Counted from the stretch's first letter, positions 1-7,015 are shown. The stretch: 45,401 bases of DNA from Clostridia bacterium (GCA_017502305.1 JAFVVG010000002.1:1-45401); one strand, 5' to 3'. The notes: generated from the sequence alone by a model not told the origin. Translations and numbers: made by a program.

Positions 1-537
1 CTGTATCTTGACGAACGCTCCGTATCCACAGAGCTGGAGCACTTCATGACAGAGCTGGCCAGCATGACGGACAAACTAACAGTACAGGTGGCCGAACGCT
101 CTGCCTCCTCGCAGGATACCCCCTGCGTGCGCGTCTGTCAGCAGGATGGCTTATGGACTGGTATGGCCTTCCACGGCATTCCCGGCGGGCATGAGTTCAC
201 CGCCTTTGTGCTGGGGCTGTACAACGCAGCAGGGCCCGGTCAGACGCTGGATGAAGATACACGCCAGGACATTGCTGCACTGAACAAACCGGTGGAGATG
301 AAGGTGCTGGTGTCCCTTTCCTGCACTATGTGTCCTGACCTGGTTGTGGCAGCACAGCACATCGCAGCCCTCAATCCCAATGTGACTGCGGAAGTGTATG
401 ATCTTGCACATTTCGAACAGTTGAAGAATCGTTATCAGGTTATGAGCGTACCCTGTCTGGTCGTGAATAACGAGCAAGTCACCTTTGGCAAGAAGAATAT
501 CCAGCAGCTCTTGACTTATCTCGAAGGAGAAGGCTGA
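1..537 (+). CDS. AhpF N-terminal-type (tandem thioredoxin fold) redox protein, 5' end outside window
   Basis: The frame is open from the first base, so this is the last 178 codons of a longer gene. The first in-frame ATG, at 46, lies inside the domain and is unlikely to be the start. The product resembles the N-terminal domain of AhpF, which passes electrons from a flavoprotein to peroxiredoxin through a CxxC pair. Visible marks are GHEFT in the first fold and SLSCTMCP with Cys108 and Cys111 in the second, followed by a V-P-C/cis-proline-like SVPCLVV. In E. coli AhpF this domain is N-terminal. Here the gene stops right after it, so it is either free-standing or the C-terminal domain of a thioredoxin-reductase-like flavoprotein, as I recall for some Clostridia. 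The missing 5' part decides which. Confidence 0.75.
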   Translation: MYLDERSVSTELEHFMTELASMTDKLTVQVAERSASSQDTPCVRVCQQDGLWTGMAFHGIPGGHEFTAFVLGLYNAAGPGQTLDEDTRQDIAALNKPVEMKVLVSLSCTMCPDLVVAAQHIAALNPNVTAEVYDLAHFEQLKNRYQVMSVPCLVVNNEQVTFGKKNIQQLLTYLEGEG

Positions 538-542
538 ATATA

Positions 543-592
543 GGTGGCTGTGTTGCATTGCTGCAATCTTCTCTCGCAGATCGTAATACAGC
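543..592 (-). pseudogene. Remnant of the TnpV-partner small protein gene
   Basis: Directly after the stop of the GNAT gene, the minus strand encodes YYDLREKIAAMQHSHL. This closely matches LYDLRERIAQMQKSHL near the end of the small protein encoded at 6226-6510. The DNA shares a perfect 15-base block (571-585 and 6307-6321 on the plus strand) plus shorter matches in the same codon frame. No start codon or N-terminal part is present, so it is a fragment. Both copies lie on the minus strand, so they form diverged direct repeats around the 0.6-6.3 kb segment. Confidence 0.65.
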
Positions 593-594
593 TG

Positions 595-1149
595 TTACGG
601 ATTCATCACTTTGATAAAGCGGAACATTTCGTCCGGCCCCTCGTCAGGGTCGTGTTCCTGAGCATCAAGCAGATCGTGTTCGGGTTGGAAATACTCGCAC
701 CAGAACTGATCAATCTGAAAGCCGCATTTATTGACATAAAAATGGATGTTGCGCTTCTCAAAGTATGGTGTGCAGGTTTCCCATACCACTGTTTCGGGAT
801 GCAGAGCCTCAACTGCTTGCCAGGCACCGTAACCGATCCCCTTGCTGTGTTCATCGGGCAGCGTAAAAAGAATTTCCAACTCGTTGTGATGGGTTTCCTT
901 GTCAATTTTCAGAATGACACCGCCGACTTTCCTGCCGTCTGCAACAATGCGGTAGGTTTCACTGTTCGGCTCGTCGATACAACGCTCAATGGTTTTGCGG
1001 GAAATGATCTCTCCCTCAAAATCAATGTGATCATCCCGCTTGCCAAACTCCTGCAATGCACCGTATTTGAATGCCCATTGGTTATCCAGGATAAACTGCT
1101 CGCGATCATCTGGGGCAAGAGGGATGAGGTTTACTTCAGTATGCTTCAT
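595..1149 (-). CDS. GNAT family N-acetyltransferase
   Basis: A 184-residue protein of usual GNAT length. It likely transfers an acetyl group from acetyl-CoA to an amine; the substrate is unknown. The core fold shows in EILFTLPDEHSKGIGYGAWQ (about residues 92-111), where the strand-4/helix-3 acetyl-CoA loop reads S-K-G-I-G-Y-G, a version of the Q/RxxGxG/A motif. The C-terminal part has FYVNKCGFQ, the usual 'F-Y-x-K-x-G-F' element. The start is supported by AGGAGG eight bases upstream. The gene is preceded by a structured leader with a terminator, so expression is probably controlled by attenuation. A stress or drug-modifying role is possible but not shown. Base composition is lower in GC than in the genes beyond 7 kb. 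Confidence 0.8.
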   Translation of the reverse strand: MKHTEVNLIPLAPDDREQFILDNQWAFKYGALQEFGKRDDHIDFEGEIISRKTIERCIDEPNSETYRIVADGRKVGGVILKIDKETHHNELEILFTLPDEHSKGIGYGAWQAVEALHPETVVWETCTPYFEKRNIHFYVNKCGFQIDQFWCEYFQPEHDLLDAQEHDPDEGPDEMFRFIKVMNP

Positions 1150-1162
1150 GATTAACCTCCTG

Positions 1163-1201
1163 AAAAAAACAACCTGGGCTATTGCTCAACAATAACCCAA
1201 G
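1163..1201 (-). terminator. Intrinsic terminator in the GNAT leader (attenuator)
   Basis: On the minus strand a 12-bp stem (1190-1201 with 1173-1184, some G-U pairs, 5-base loop) is followed by UUG and seven U. It lies between the promoter and the ribosome binding site of the GNAT gene, so it can only act as a conditional terminator on that transcript. Confidence 0.75.
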
Positions 1202-1260
1202 CTCACTTGGACACCTAATCCGGCTTTTCGGTGCTACGGCACACTGCCTCCGGTGACAAG
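1171..1260 (-). promoter_or_regulatory. Structured 5' leader, candidate riboswitch or attenuator upstream of GNAT
   Basis: Between the promoter and the terminator the transcript can fold an outer stem (CACC 1252-1255 with GGUG 1212-1215, extendable by CUUG/CAAG if transcription starts early enough). This encloses GGC...GCC around a GUGC/GCAC hairpin with loop CGUA. A short hairpin CCAAG/CUUGG (1206-1210 with 1197-1201) uses the 5' arm of the terminator and the 3' strand of the extended outer stem, so the two folds exclude each other. That layout is typical of a transcription-attenuating riboswitch. I could not assign a class; the mepA/guanidine-IV motif is worth comparing. No convincing leader peptide is present. 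Confidence 0.55.
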
Positions 1261-1263
1261 TTC

Positions 1264-1292
1264 ATTATACATCTATATTCCCGGCGAAGCAA
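1264..1292 (-). promoter_or_regulatory. Promoter of the GNAT transcript
   Basis: On the minus strand TTGCTT (1287-1292) is separated by 17 bases from a perfect TATAAT (1264-1269). Transcription would start near 1257-1260, giving a leader of about 110 bases. Confidence 0.7.
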
Positions 1293-1326
1293 TAGGGCGG
1301 GATGAACCCGGAAATGAATACAACAG

Positions 1327-2178
1327 TTAATCCGCAAAGAATATGTCAATTTGGGGCCCGGCTACCTGCTCGTTGATATACACCAGGTTGAATTCCCCGG
1401 TGATCTGCATGTCCTCCACATGGAAGGTCGCCAGATCGCTGCGGCAATGGCTGATGGGCTCGTAGGCAAAGGTGATGGCCTGCTCCATGCCGACCAACTC
1501 GCAGATGACGGAGAAATTGCTGATGGCAGAGCAGCGGCGGAAGCTGTCCAGGGAATAACCCCGGCCGGCGATAGCCTGCTCCAGCAGCATCCGGGTGCCG
1601 GAACCCTTCTCGCGGACGATGAGGTTCTCGCACAGAGCATCCTCCAGTGTTACGGTCTGTCCGGCAAAGGGGTGCGAGGCACTGCATATCCCCACAAAGC
1701 GCTCCCGCTTGTAGAGTCTGTGGGGATATTTTTCTTTGTCGAACACGCCCTCGATGATGGCAAAGTCCAGCTCACCATGCTCCAGCATGGACAGCAGCGT
1801 TTCCGTGTTGTCCACGATCAGATCAAGCTGGTGATGCTCATCCCGCAAAAACGCCCGCACAGTGGGGACGATCACGAATTCACCAATGGTCTTGGTGGCA
1901 CCGACCCGCAGATGCAGCGTGTCCGTCTGCACAAACCCGGCGCGGAGGTCATGCTCTGCCGCCCGGGTGCTGTCGATGTACCGCTTCAGCTGCTCTGCTT
2001 CCCTGGTACGCAGCAGCTGACGTCCGTCGTATGCGAAGAGCTTCACCCCATAGAAGCGCTCCAGGTGGTGGATGTGCTGCGTCACGCCTGGCTGCGTCAT
2101 ACGCAGACGCTCAGCGGTGCGGCGGTAGTTCATCTCCTCGTACAGGGTCAGGAAGGTTTCGATGCGATAGTCCAGCAT
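1327..2178 (-). CDS. LysR family transcriptional regulator
   Basis: A 283-residue LysR-type regulator. The N-terminal winged helix-turn-helix covers about residues 5-65, with RRTAERLRMTQPGVTQHI as the recognition region. It is followed by a periplasmic-binding-protein-like effector domain (VGATKTIGEFVIVP and onwards). Upstream in-frame ATGs exist, but the start chosen (MLDYRIETF) matches the usual LysR N-terminus and has GGAG six bases upstream. It is divergent from the YeiH-type transporter gene with a palindrome between them, the classic LysR layout. YeiH homologues often sit beside a LysR gene of the CysB/CysL/YeiE group, so a sulfur-compound signal is a reasonable inference, but the effector is not known. 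Confidence 0.88.
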   Translation of the reverse strand: MLDYRIETFLTLYEEMNYRRTAERLRMTQPGVTQHIHHLERFYGVKLFAYDGRQLLRTREAEQLKRYIDSTRAAEHDLRAGFVQTDTLHLRVGATKTIGEFVIVPTVRAFLRDEHHQLDLIVDNTETLLSMLEHGELDFAIIEGVFDKEKYPHRLYKRERFVGICSASHPFAGQTVTLEDALCENLIVREKGSGTRMLLEQAIAGRGYSLDSFRRCSAISNFSVICELVGMEQAITFAYEPISHCRSDLATFHVEDMQITGEFNLVYINEQVAGPQIDIFFAD

Positions 2179-2199
2179 GTCGATCTCCATAAAATCAAA

Positions 2200-2242
2200 T
2201 TTGCATGTGATAACAAATGATAATTTCATTTTATCATGCAAA
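2200..2242. promoter_or_regulatory. Palindromic operator between lysR and the YeiH gene
   Basis: TTTGCATGTGATAA (2200-2213) is repeated in inverted form as TTATCATGCAAA (2231-2242), differing by one inserted base. It sits where a LysR regulator would bind, covering the region upstream of and just inside the transporter promoter. Confidence 0.6.
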
Positions 2243-2253
2243 CGTGATATAAT
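2225..2253 (+). promoter_or_regulatory. Promoter of the YeiH-type transporter gene
   Basis: A perfect TATAAT (2248-2253) is preceded at 17 bases by a poor -35, TTCATT (2225-2230). The right operator arm lies in the spacer. A weak -35 with an adjacent operator fits activation by the LysR protein. Confidence 0.6.
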
Positions 2254-2285
2254 CAAGCCGTTCATCACACCAAAGGAGATTCACC

Positions 2286-3314
2286 ATGAAGATCATGAAG
2301 CTGCTTCCCGGCATTGTGCTGCCGGTCATCGTGGCGCTGCTGGCCTGCTGGCTGGAGGGCTTGCTGCCCATCCACCTGATCGGCTCTGCGGTCATCGCCA
2401 TGTTCATCGGTATGTTCCTCAACCAGTTTGTACGCAAGACGGACGTGTTTGCCGCAGGACTGAAGTTCACCTCCAAGAAGATCCTCAAATTCGCCATCAT
2501 CCTGCTGGGCCTGTCGCTGAACATCACCACCATCCTGCATGTGGGCCGGATGTCCCTGACGGTGATGGTCTTCACCCTTCTGACCTGCTTTGGCGGCGGG
2601 TATTTCATCGGCAAGGCACTGGGGCTGAACTGGAAGCTGTCCAACCTGATCTCCGCAGGTACGGGCATCTGCGGCGGATCGGCCATTGCGGCCATCGCTC
2701 CCACCATCGACGCGGACGACAACGATGTGGCCTACGCCATGTCCGCCACGTTCCTGTTTGACATGGCGATGATCGTGCTGTTCCCCATCATGGGCCGGGC
2801 GCTGGGCATGACGGATCAGGCATTCGGCATCTGGGCAGGCACAGCGGTGAACGATACCTCCTCCGTGGTAGCCACCGGCTACGCCTTCTCCGAGGCGGCA
2901 GGCGATTTCGCTACCATGGTCAAGCTGACCCGCACACTGGCGATCATCCCCACGGTGATCGTGTTCGCCCTTGTGCAGCTGAACCTCAAGCGTAAGGAAG
3001 CTCTCTCCCTCCAGCAGGACGGCAGCCAGCTCAAGGCTGAGTTCTCTATCAAGAAAATCTTCCCCTGGTTCATCCTGGGCTTCCTGGCCATGTCCGTCGT
3101 GGCGAGCATCTTCCCCTTCCCCGCGCAGGTAGTCAGCGGCACCAAGACCGCCAGCAAGTTCCTGATGGTCTGCGCCCTGGCCGCCATCGGCCTGAACACC
3201 TCCTTCGCCAGCATGAAGAAGGCAGGCATCCGGCCCATGATCCACGGCTTCATCATCTCTGCGCTGGTGGTGATCGTGGCGCTGCTGGTGGAAATGGGCA
3301 TGGGGATCGTGTAA
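2286..3314 (+). CDS. YeiH family putative sulfate/sulfite exporter (UPF0324)
   Basis: A 342-residue integral membrane protein with about ten hydrophobic segments, the usual length for the family (Pfam Cons_hypoth698). The diagnostic glycine-rich motif GTGICGGSAIAA is at residues 125-136, followed by an acidic loop (DADDNDVAYA) and a second conserved block WAGTAVNDTSSV. Members have been linked to export of sulfite or related anions and are commonly controlled by a divergent LysR gene, as here. The start has AAGGAG eight bases upstream. The gene ends in a strong intrinsic terminator and is monocistronic. Substrate assignment rests only on family knowledge. Confidence 0.85.
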   Translation: MKIMKLLPGIVLPVIVALLACWLEGLLPIHLIGSAVIAMFIGMFLNQFVRKTDVFAAGLKFTSKKILKFAIILLGLSLNITTILHVGRMSLTVMVFTLLTCFGGGYFIGKALGLNWKLSNLISAGTGICGGSAIAAIAPTIDADDNDVAYAMSATFLFDMAMIVLFPIMGRALGMTDQAFGIWAGTAVNDTSSVVATGYAFSEAAGDFATMVKLTRTLAIIPTVIVFALVQLNLKRKEALSLQQDGSQLKAEFSIKKIFPWFILGFLAMSVVASIFPFPAQVVSGTKTASKFLMVCALAAIGLNTSFASMKKAGIRPMIHGFIISALVVIVALLVEMGMGIV

Positions 3315-3334
3315 CATTCTGGACAGAATATCAC

Positions 3335-3368
3335 AAAGCCGCTGACAATGTCGATGTCAGCGGCTTTT
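3335..3368 (+). terminator. Intrinsic terminator after the YeiH gene
   Basis: A stem of about 12 bp (AAGCCGCTGACA with TGTCAGCGGCTT) is followed by a short T run. The A-rich left flank also lets it act on the converging tetR transcript. Confidence 0.85.
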
Positions 3369-3416
3369 GCTGTACCAGATCATCTTCTCTGTTCTTTTTC
3401 CGACACTTCCCCATAA

Positions 3417-3959
3417 TCACCTGCTTTTATCAAAATATTTCAGGCAGTTCAGCAGCGACAGTATGACCTGAGCCATTGCCTCACATGATTCGTCCTGTCC
3501 GTTGCGCAGCCAGTCCACGATGATCCGGTAAGAGCCGCCTGCCATATAGGAAAAAGCATAGGGCGATAGGTTCTTCTCCGGAAGCACCAGCGAAACCAGT
3601 TGGGCAATATAACTGTCAAAACGGTCGCTGAGCAGATGTACCGCCGAGGAGTTGGCCAGACAACGGAAAAAACGTGCCTCCGTTTCACCAATGTAGCGGA
3701 AAAACAGAAGGACGATGCGTTCCAGATCGTCTCTTGCTTTGTCCACATCCTGCACGAATTCTTCAAAGCAGCTGTCCAGATGCTGCACCAGTATATCTTC
3801 CATACGATCATAGCTGCGGTAATAGGTCATGCGGGAAACTCCGGCAGCATCACACAATTCGCCGACATTGATGCTCTCCAAGGGCTTGCGTTCCATCAGC
3901 CCCAGCAGGGCATCGTACAGGCATTGCTGAAAGAATTCCTTTTGCTCTGTGTTGTTCAT
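3417..3959 (-). CDS. TetR family transcriptional regulator
   Basis: A 180-residue protein. The N-terminal helix-turn-helix shows in ESINVGELCDAAGVSRMTYYRSY (split here as ESINVGELCDAAG and VSRMTYYRSY), with the Y-Y-R-x-Y/F core of TetR recognition helices. The rest is a helical ligand/dimer domain. An in-frame upstream ATG exists, but MNNTEQK is preferred because AAGGAG precedes it by 11 bases. It is divergent from the lipocalin-esterase operon, and a palindrome overlaps the operon's -10 box, so repression of that operon is the likely role. The inducer is unknown. Confidence 0.85.
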   Translation of the reverse strand: MNNTEQKEFFQQCLYDALLGLMERKPLESINVGELCDAAGVSRMTYYRSYDRMEDILVQHLDSCFEEFVQDVDKARDDLERIVLLFFRYIGETEARFFRCLANSSAVHLLSDRFDSYIAQLVSLVLPEKNLSPYAFSYMAGGSYRIIVDWLRNGQDESCEAMAQVILSLLNCLKYFDKSR

Positions 3960-4000
3960 GATACATTTTGCTCCTTTTGTCACACCTGCCGGAGATCGCA

Positions 4001-4037
4001 TTGACGGCACAATCAGTACGGTGTTACAATAGTAACA
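4001..4037 (+). promoter_or_regulatory. Promoter with overlapping TetR operator
   Basis: TTGACG (4001-4006) and TACAAT (4025-4030) are 18 bases apart and point to the lipocalin gene. The perfect inverted repeat TGTTAC-AATA-GTAACA (4022-4037) covers the -10 box, which is a repressor position. Confidence 0.7.
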
Positions 4038-4071
4038 TCATAAGTTCGGCAGGTCAAGAGGAGGAAGCCAT

Positions 4072-5166
4072 ATGCGTAAGAAGATCGCCCGTCTGGCACA
4101 GAGCCAGGAAGATTATACCCGTCTGGGGCTGAAAGCCGGGATGGTTGAACCATGGGAGGATGGTCTGCACACCAGCGGCAGATTCGGAGAGTACGAATGG
4201 TGGTACTTCGACGCCAAGTTGAACGACGGCTGGTCGCTGGTGATCGGCTTCTATTCCCAGCCGGTTACAGCGGCGTGCATCGGCTTTGCACCCAGCATCA
4301 CTTTTGCGCTGACCCGTGGCGAGGAAGTCATCCGTGAAACGATCAAGGTGGACGCGAAGGACTGCTCCATGAGCAGGGAAGGCTGCTGCGTCCGCTACGG
4401 CGAAAGCTGCTTTGAGGGCGATCTGCATACCTATCATATTCATGTGGCCGGTAAGGTTGTGCAGGCTGATGTGAAGCTGACGGCCAATGCGGCTTCCTGG
4501 CGGCCTGAGACAGGGCATTTCCTCTTTGATGAAAAGAAGTTCTTTGCATGGCTGCCTTCCGTGCCGGAGGGCTCGGTGGAAGCTACCATTACTGCCAATG
4601 GCCAAACCATGTCTTTCACCGGAACAGGTTATCACGACCACAACTGGGGCAATATCGGTATGTACTGGGTGATGCACCACTGGTACTGGGGTCGTGCCAA
4701 GGTGGGCGATTATCAGGTGATCTCCAGCTATATCACTGCACACAAGCCTTATGGCTACGAGCATTTTCCCATTTTCCTGCTGCTGAAAAACGGTGAAAAG
4801 CTGGGCGATGATCCTCGTTACCTGACCTACACGCAATCAGAACCCGCATTCGACCCTGTGACCCGCAAGCATTATCATCAGAAACTCTGCTACGATTACA
4901 ACGATGGTCAGCAGCATGTCCGCGTGACCTATGCAGCAAAAGAGATCATCGAATACTTTACCGTCGCCAACGCCAAGACCAGCGCACAGGCTAAGGCCAG
5001 CGGACTGCTGCTGTGGATCGTCCGGCAGGCCAGACTTGATCCCAGCTACATCCGCATGACCGGCACCGTAACGCTGGAGCGTTTTGAGGGCAATACGATG
5101 GTGGAACGTGTCGAAGCCCCCGGACTGTGGGAGCAGATGTACTTCGGACTGGACGAGGATGTGTAA
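4072..5166 (+). CDS. CrtC/AttH-like lipocalin family protein
   Basis: A 364-residue protein resembling the AttH / carotenoid 1,2-hydratase family, a double lipocalin-like barrel. Family marks are EWWYFDA at residues 42-48 and GTGYHDHNWG at 184-193, the latter holding the conserved His/Asp residues. Characterised relatives hydrate isoprenoids (CrtC) or are secondary-metabolism proteins, but no carotenoid genes are near. I therefore infer only that it binds or modifies a hydrophobic, probably prenyl- or lipid-like, molecule. No signal peptide is visible, so it is probably cytosolic. The start follows GAGGAGG at good spacing. It is the first gene of a three-gene operon with a tiny membrane protein and an esterase, behind a TetR-controlled promoter. 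Confidence 0.75.
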   Translation: MRKKIARLAQSQEDYTRLGLKAGMVEPWEDGLHTSGRFGEYEWWYFDAKLNDGWSLVIGFYSQPVTAACIGFAPSITFALTRGEEVIRETIKVDAKDCSMSREGCCVRYGESCFEGDLHTYHIHVAGKVVQADVKLTANAASWRPETGHFLFDEKKFFAWLPSVPEGSVEATITANGQTMSFTGTGYHDHNWGNIGMYWVMHHWYWGRAKVGDYQVISSYITAHKPYGYEHFPIFLLLKNGEKLGDDPRYLTYTQSEPAFDPVTRKHYHQKLCYDYNDGQQHVRVTYAAKEIIEYFTVANAKTSAQAKASGLLLWIVRQARLDPSYIRMTGTVTLERFEGNTMVERVEAPGLWEQMYFGLDEDV

Positions 5167-5267
5167 TGAAGAAGAAAAGACGCTGGATGATCGTTCTTGC
5201 GGTCATTCTGATTGCCGCCCTGTCCGGCGCGGTCTGTGGACGGCTGCTGCTGGACAGCATCATATGA
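5166..5267 (+). CDS. 33-residue single-pass membrane peptide
   Basis: This small gene starts in a TAATG junction, its ATG sharing one base with the stop of the lipocalin gene, which suggests translational coupling. It encodes a very basic N-terminus (MKKKRRW) followed by a hydrophobic segment of about 18 residues (IVLAVILIAALSGAVCG) and a short tail. The pattern predicts an inside-anchored, single transmembrane peptide. I recognise no family. It lies inside the operon, and the next gene starts nine bases after its stop, so it is positioned to be expressed. The alternative is chance coding, but the coupled start and the charge/hydrophobic layout favour a real gene. Confidence 0.6.
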   Translation: MKKKRRWMIVLAVILIAALSGAVCGRLLLDSII

Positions 5268-5275
5268 GGTATGCC

Positions 5276-6178
5276 ATGAGCAAAAAAGCATTTGGCGCAT
5301 GGATGTGCCTGTTGTTTGCAGGCGTATTTCTGTTTAGCGCACTGCTGTCCATCTGGTATGCGGGCAGCGCACCCATGCGGCTGCTGGCGGTGGAGTGGAA
5401 CGAAACCGTAGGGACGATCTATCGTGATCTGCCCTATCAGGACGGGCTTCATTATGACCTGTACATTCCCGCTGACATCGACCAGACTTCGCCGCAGCAT
5501 CTGCTGTTGTTCATCCACGGCGGCAGCTTCAACTCAGGTGCAAAGGAGGATGGCGATGCGTGGTGCAGATATTTCGCTTCTCAGGGCTATATAGCTGCCA
5601 CGCTGGACTATTCTCTGCAGGGCGAAGGACGGCAGGTTCCCTTGCAGCAAATGAATGATGAGATTGCCGCCTGCGTCGCTGCCATTGATGCCTATTGCAC
5701 CAGTCTGGGCTGCCAGATTGACGGCATGGCTCCAGTGGGTGTATCTGCCGGAGGTACGCTGGCAATGAACTACGCCTATACCTGTGCGGATTCTTCTGCG
5801 ATCCCGGTACGCTTCGTGTGTCAGCTGGCTGGTCCGGCAGATTTTCAGCCGGAGGACTGGGGATTATTGAAGCAGGCGAATGGTATTACCAGCGATGAGG
5901 ATTTCATCGCCATGATGGCAGGCAATGGATCAATTGACGAAATATCCCCTGCGCAGCTGATTACTCCTGCTTCTGTACCTACGCTGATGGGCTATGGACT
6001 GCGGGATCATGTGATCCCTGGCAATCAGCGACTGAAAATGACAGAAGCCTTGCGCAGCAATGGCGTTCCCTTCGAGTGCCATGAGTTTCCGAACTCCAAT
6101 CACGGCTTGTATGCTGATCTGGATGTACTGCAAATCTTTCTGGATCAATTACTTGCGTGGTGCGAGCGTTATTTCTGA
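5276..6178 (+). CDS. Membrane-anchored alpha/beta hydrolase (HSL-type esterase/lipase)
   Basis: A 300-residue protein with an N-terminal transmembrane anchor (about residues 8-28) and an alpha/beta hydrolase domain presumably outside the membrane. The oxyanion HGG is at 81-83, the nucleophile motif GVSAGG gives Ser157, and the acid and base are probably Asp244 (GLRDHVIP) and His276 (NSNHGLY), a full triad in the right order. It would hydrolyse a carboxyl ester; the substrate is unknown. The start ATG at 5276 is chosen because GAGG lies six bases upstream; another in-frame ATG at 5264 overlaps the preceding stop but has no ribosome binding site. It is the last gene of the TetR-controlled operon, followed by a hairpin. 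Confidence 0.85.
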   Translation: MSKKAFGAWMCLLFAGVFLFSALLSIWYAGSAPMRLLAVEWNETVGTIYRDLPYQDGLHYDLYIPADIDQTSPQHLLLFIHGGSFNSGAKEDGDAWCRYFASQGYIAATLDYSLQGEGRQVPLQQMNDEIAACVAAIDAYCTSLGCQIDGMAPVGVSAGGTLAMNYAYTCADSSAIPVRFVCQLAGPADFQPEDWGLLKQANGITSDEDFIAMMAGNGSIDEISPAQLITPASVPTLMGYGLRDHVIPGNQRLKMTEALRSNGVPFECHEFPNSNHGLYADLDVLQIFLDQLLAWCERYF

Positions 6179-6190
6179 ATAAGCAAAATG

Positions 6191-6218
6191 GAGCCGCCAG
6201 AAGGATTTCCGGCGGCTC
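6191..6218. terminator. Hairpin at the convergent end of the esterase and mobile-element genes
   Basis: GAGCCGCC and GGCGGCTC form an 8-bp stem with an inner GAA/TTC. The T run on either side is poor, so it is a weak, possibly two-way, terminator. Confidence 0.5.
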
Positions 6219-6225
6219 TAAATTG

Positions 6226-6510
6226 TCAGGTCGTATGACTGCTGGAACCAGCAGCCCCTTGCCTGACGGTCTCATTTAAGTGGCTTTTCTGCATCTGCGC
6301 AATCCGCTCTCGCAGATCGTAGAGTGCTGTACCGATGGTGTCAAAAGCAGAAGCGGCAACCTCCTCGTTGTTCTTCATGCCCAGTCGGTGAAGTGGTTCG
6401 GCGTCACCTTCAAACAACGCCAGCGCACCTTCGGCCAGTAGGCGGATGTCAGCGATGTCATTGCCCACATTCCAGAAGTAGGTATTGAGTGCCTTGATCT
6501 GATCGTTCAT
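6226..6510 (-). CDS. Small mobile-element-associated protein, partner of TnpV
   Basis: A 94-residue acidic, probably helical protein without a recognised domain. Its ATG overlaps the TGA of the upstream TnpV gene (TGATG), so the two are translationally coupled. Its near-C-terminal segment LYDLRERIAQMQKSHL has a diverged copy as a gene fragment at 543-592, which shows that the family has been duplicated or rearranged in this region. The last residues (AAGSSSHTT) are low in complexity. Function unknown; the link to TnpV suggests an accessory gene of an integrative element. Confidence 0.65.
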   Translation of the reverse strand: MNDQIKALNTYFWNVGNDIADIRLLAEGALALFEGDAEPLHRLGMKNNEEVAASAFDTIGTALYDLRERIAQMQKSHLNETVRQGAAGSSSHTT

Positions 6511-6881
6511 CACACATACACCAGCTCTGCATAGACGATCTCTTCGGCACAGGCGCGGATGTTATTCATCGCACCCACCCACGCCATCTGATCGCGGCCT
6601 TTGAGTTCTTCCGTGATACCCTGGGCGACCTTCATAGCTTGGATGAGGCTTTCCAGTCGTTCGGTAGTCTCCTGATTGAACAGGGCAAGATATGTGAATA
6701 GCTCACCGGACAGCACCAGCTGGTTGAAGGTGCTGGGGCGATGTTCCCGCAGGAACTCCCTGCGCTTGCGTCCCCAGAAGCCGATGTCACCGGCATCCGG
6801 CGGTAAAGCAAAGTTAGGGAAGTAGTAGTCGCCGACTTTTACATAGGGGATGCTCTGGTCAGATTCACGCTCGTTGTTCAT
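6510..6881 (-). CDS. TnpV family transposon-encoded protein
   Basis: A 123-residue protein resembling TnpV, found in clostridial transposons and integrative elements. Recognisable parts are YYFPNFALPP near the N-terminus, the WGRKRREFLREHRPSTFNQL block, and the conserved C-terminus WVGAMNNIRACAEEIVYAEL. The family's biochemical role is not established. No integrase, relaxase or recombinase lies near, so this is either a remnant or a stand-alone cargo gene. The start has AAGGAG seven bases upstream. It marks the accessory nature of the first 7 kb. Confidence 0.75.
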   Translation of the reverse strand: MNNERESDQSIPYVKVGDYYFPNFALPPDAGDIGFWGRKRREFLREHRPSTFNQLVLSGELFTYLALFNQETTERLESLIQAMKVAQGITEELKGRDQMAWVGAMNNIRACAEEIVYAELVYV

Positions 6882-6976
6882 GTTGCAGCTCCTTTCGCAG
6901 TTCGTGGAAGGGTTACAGAGGGATTCTTACTCCTTTCCTCATAACCACTCTCATTCACCACAAACGAGCCGCAGTC

Positions 6977-7015
6977 ATGATGTAATGTGAAGGATAAATC
7001 CTTCCTTTACATCAT
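6977..7015. repeat. Long inverted repeat at the accessory/core boundary
   Basis: ATGATGTAA (6977-6985) pairs with TTACATCAT (7007-7015), and inside it GAAGGA (6989-6994) pairs with TCCTTC (6999-7004) around a TAAA loop. No T run follows on either strand, so it does not look like a terminator. It sits in the 207-base gap between tnpV and glgA, where base composition rises sharply. Confidence 0.55.

Noticed and set aside
1222..1271. A 12-codon leader peptide (MYNELVTGGSVP) in front of the GNAT gene
   Set aside because: Its ATG lies within or upstream of the -10 box, before the likely transcription start, and it has no ribosome binding site.
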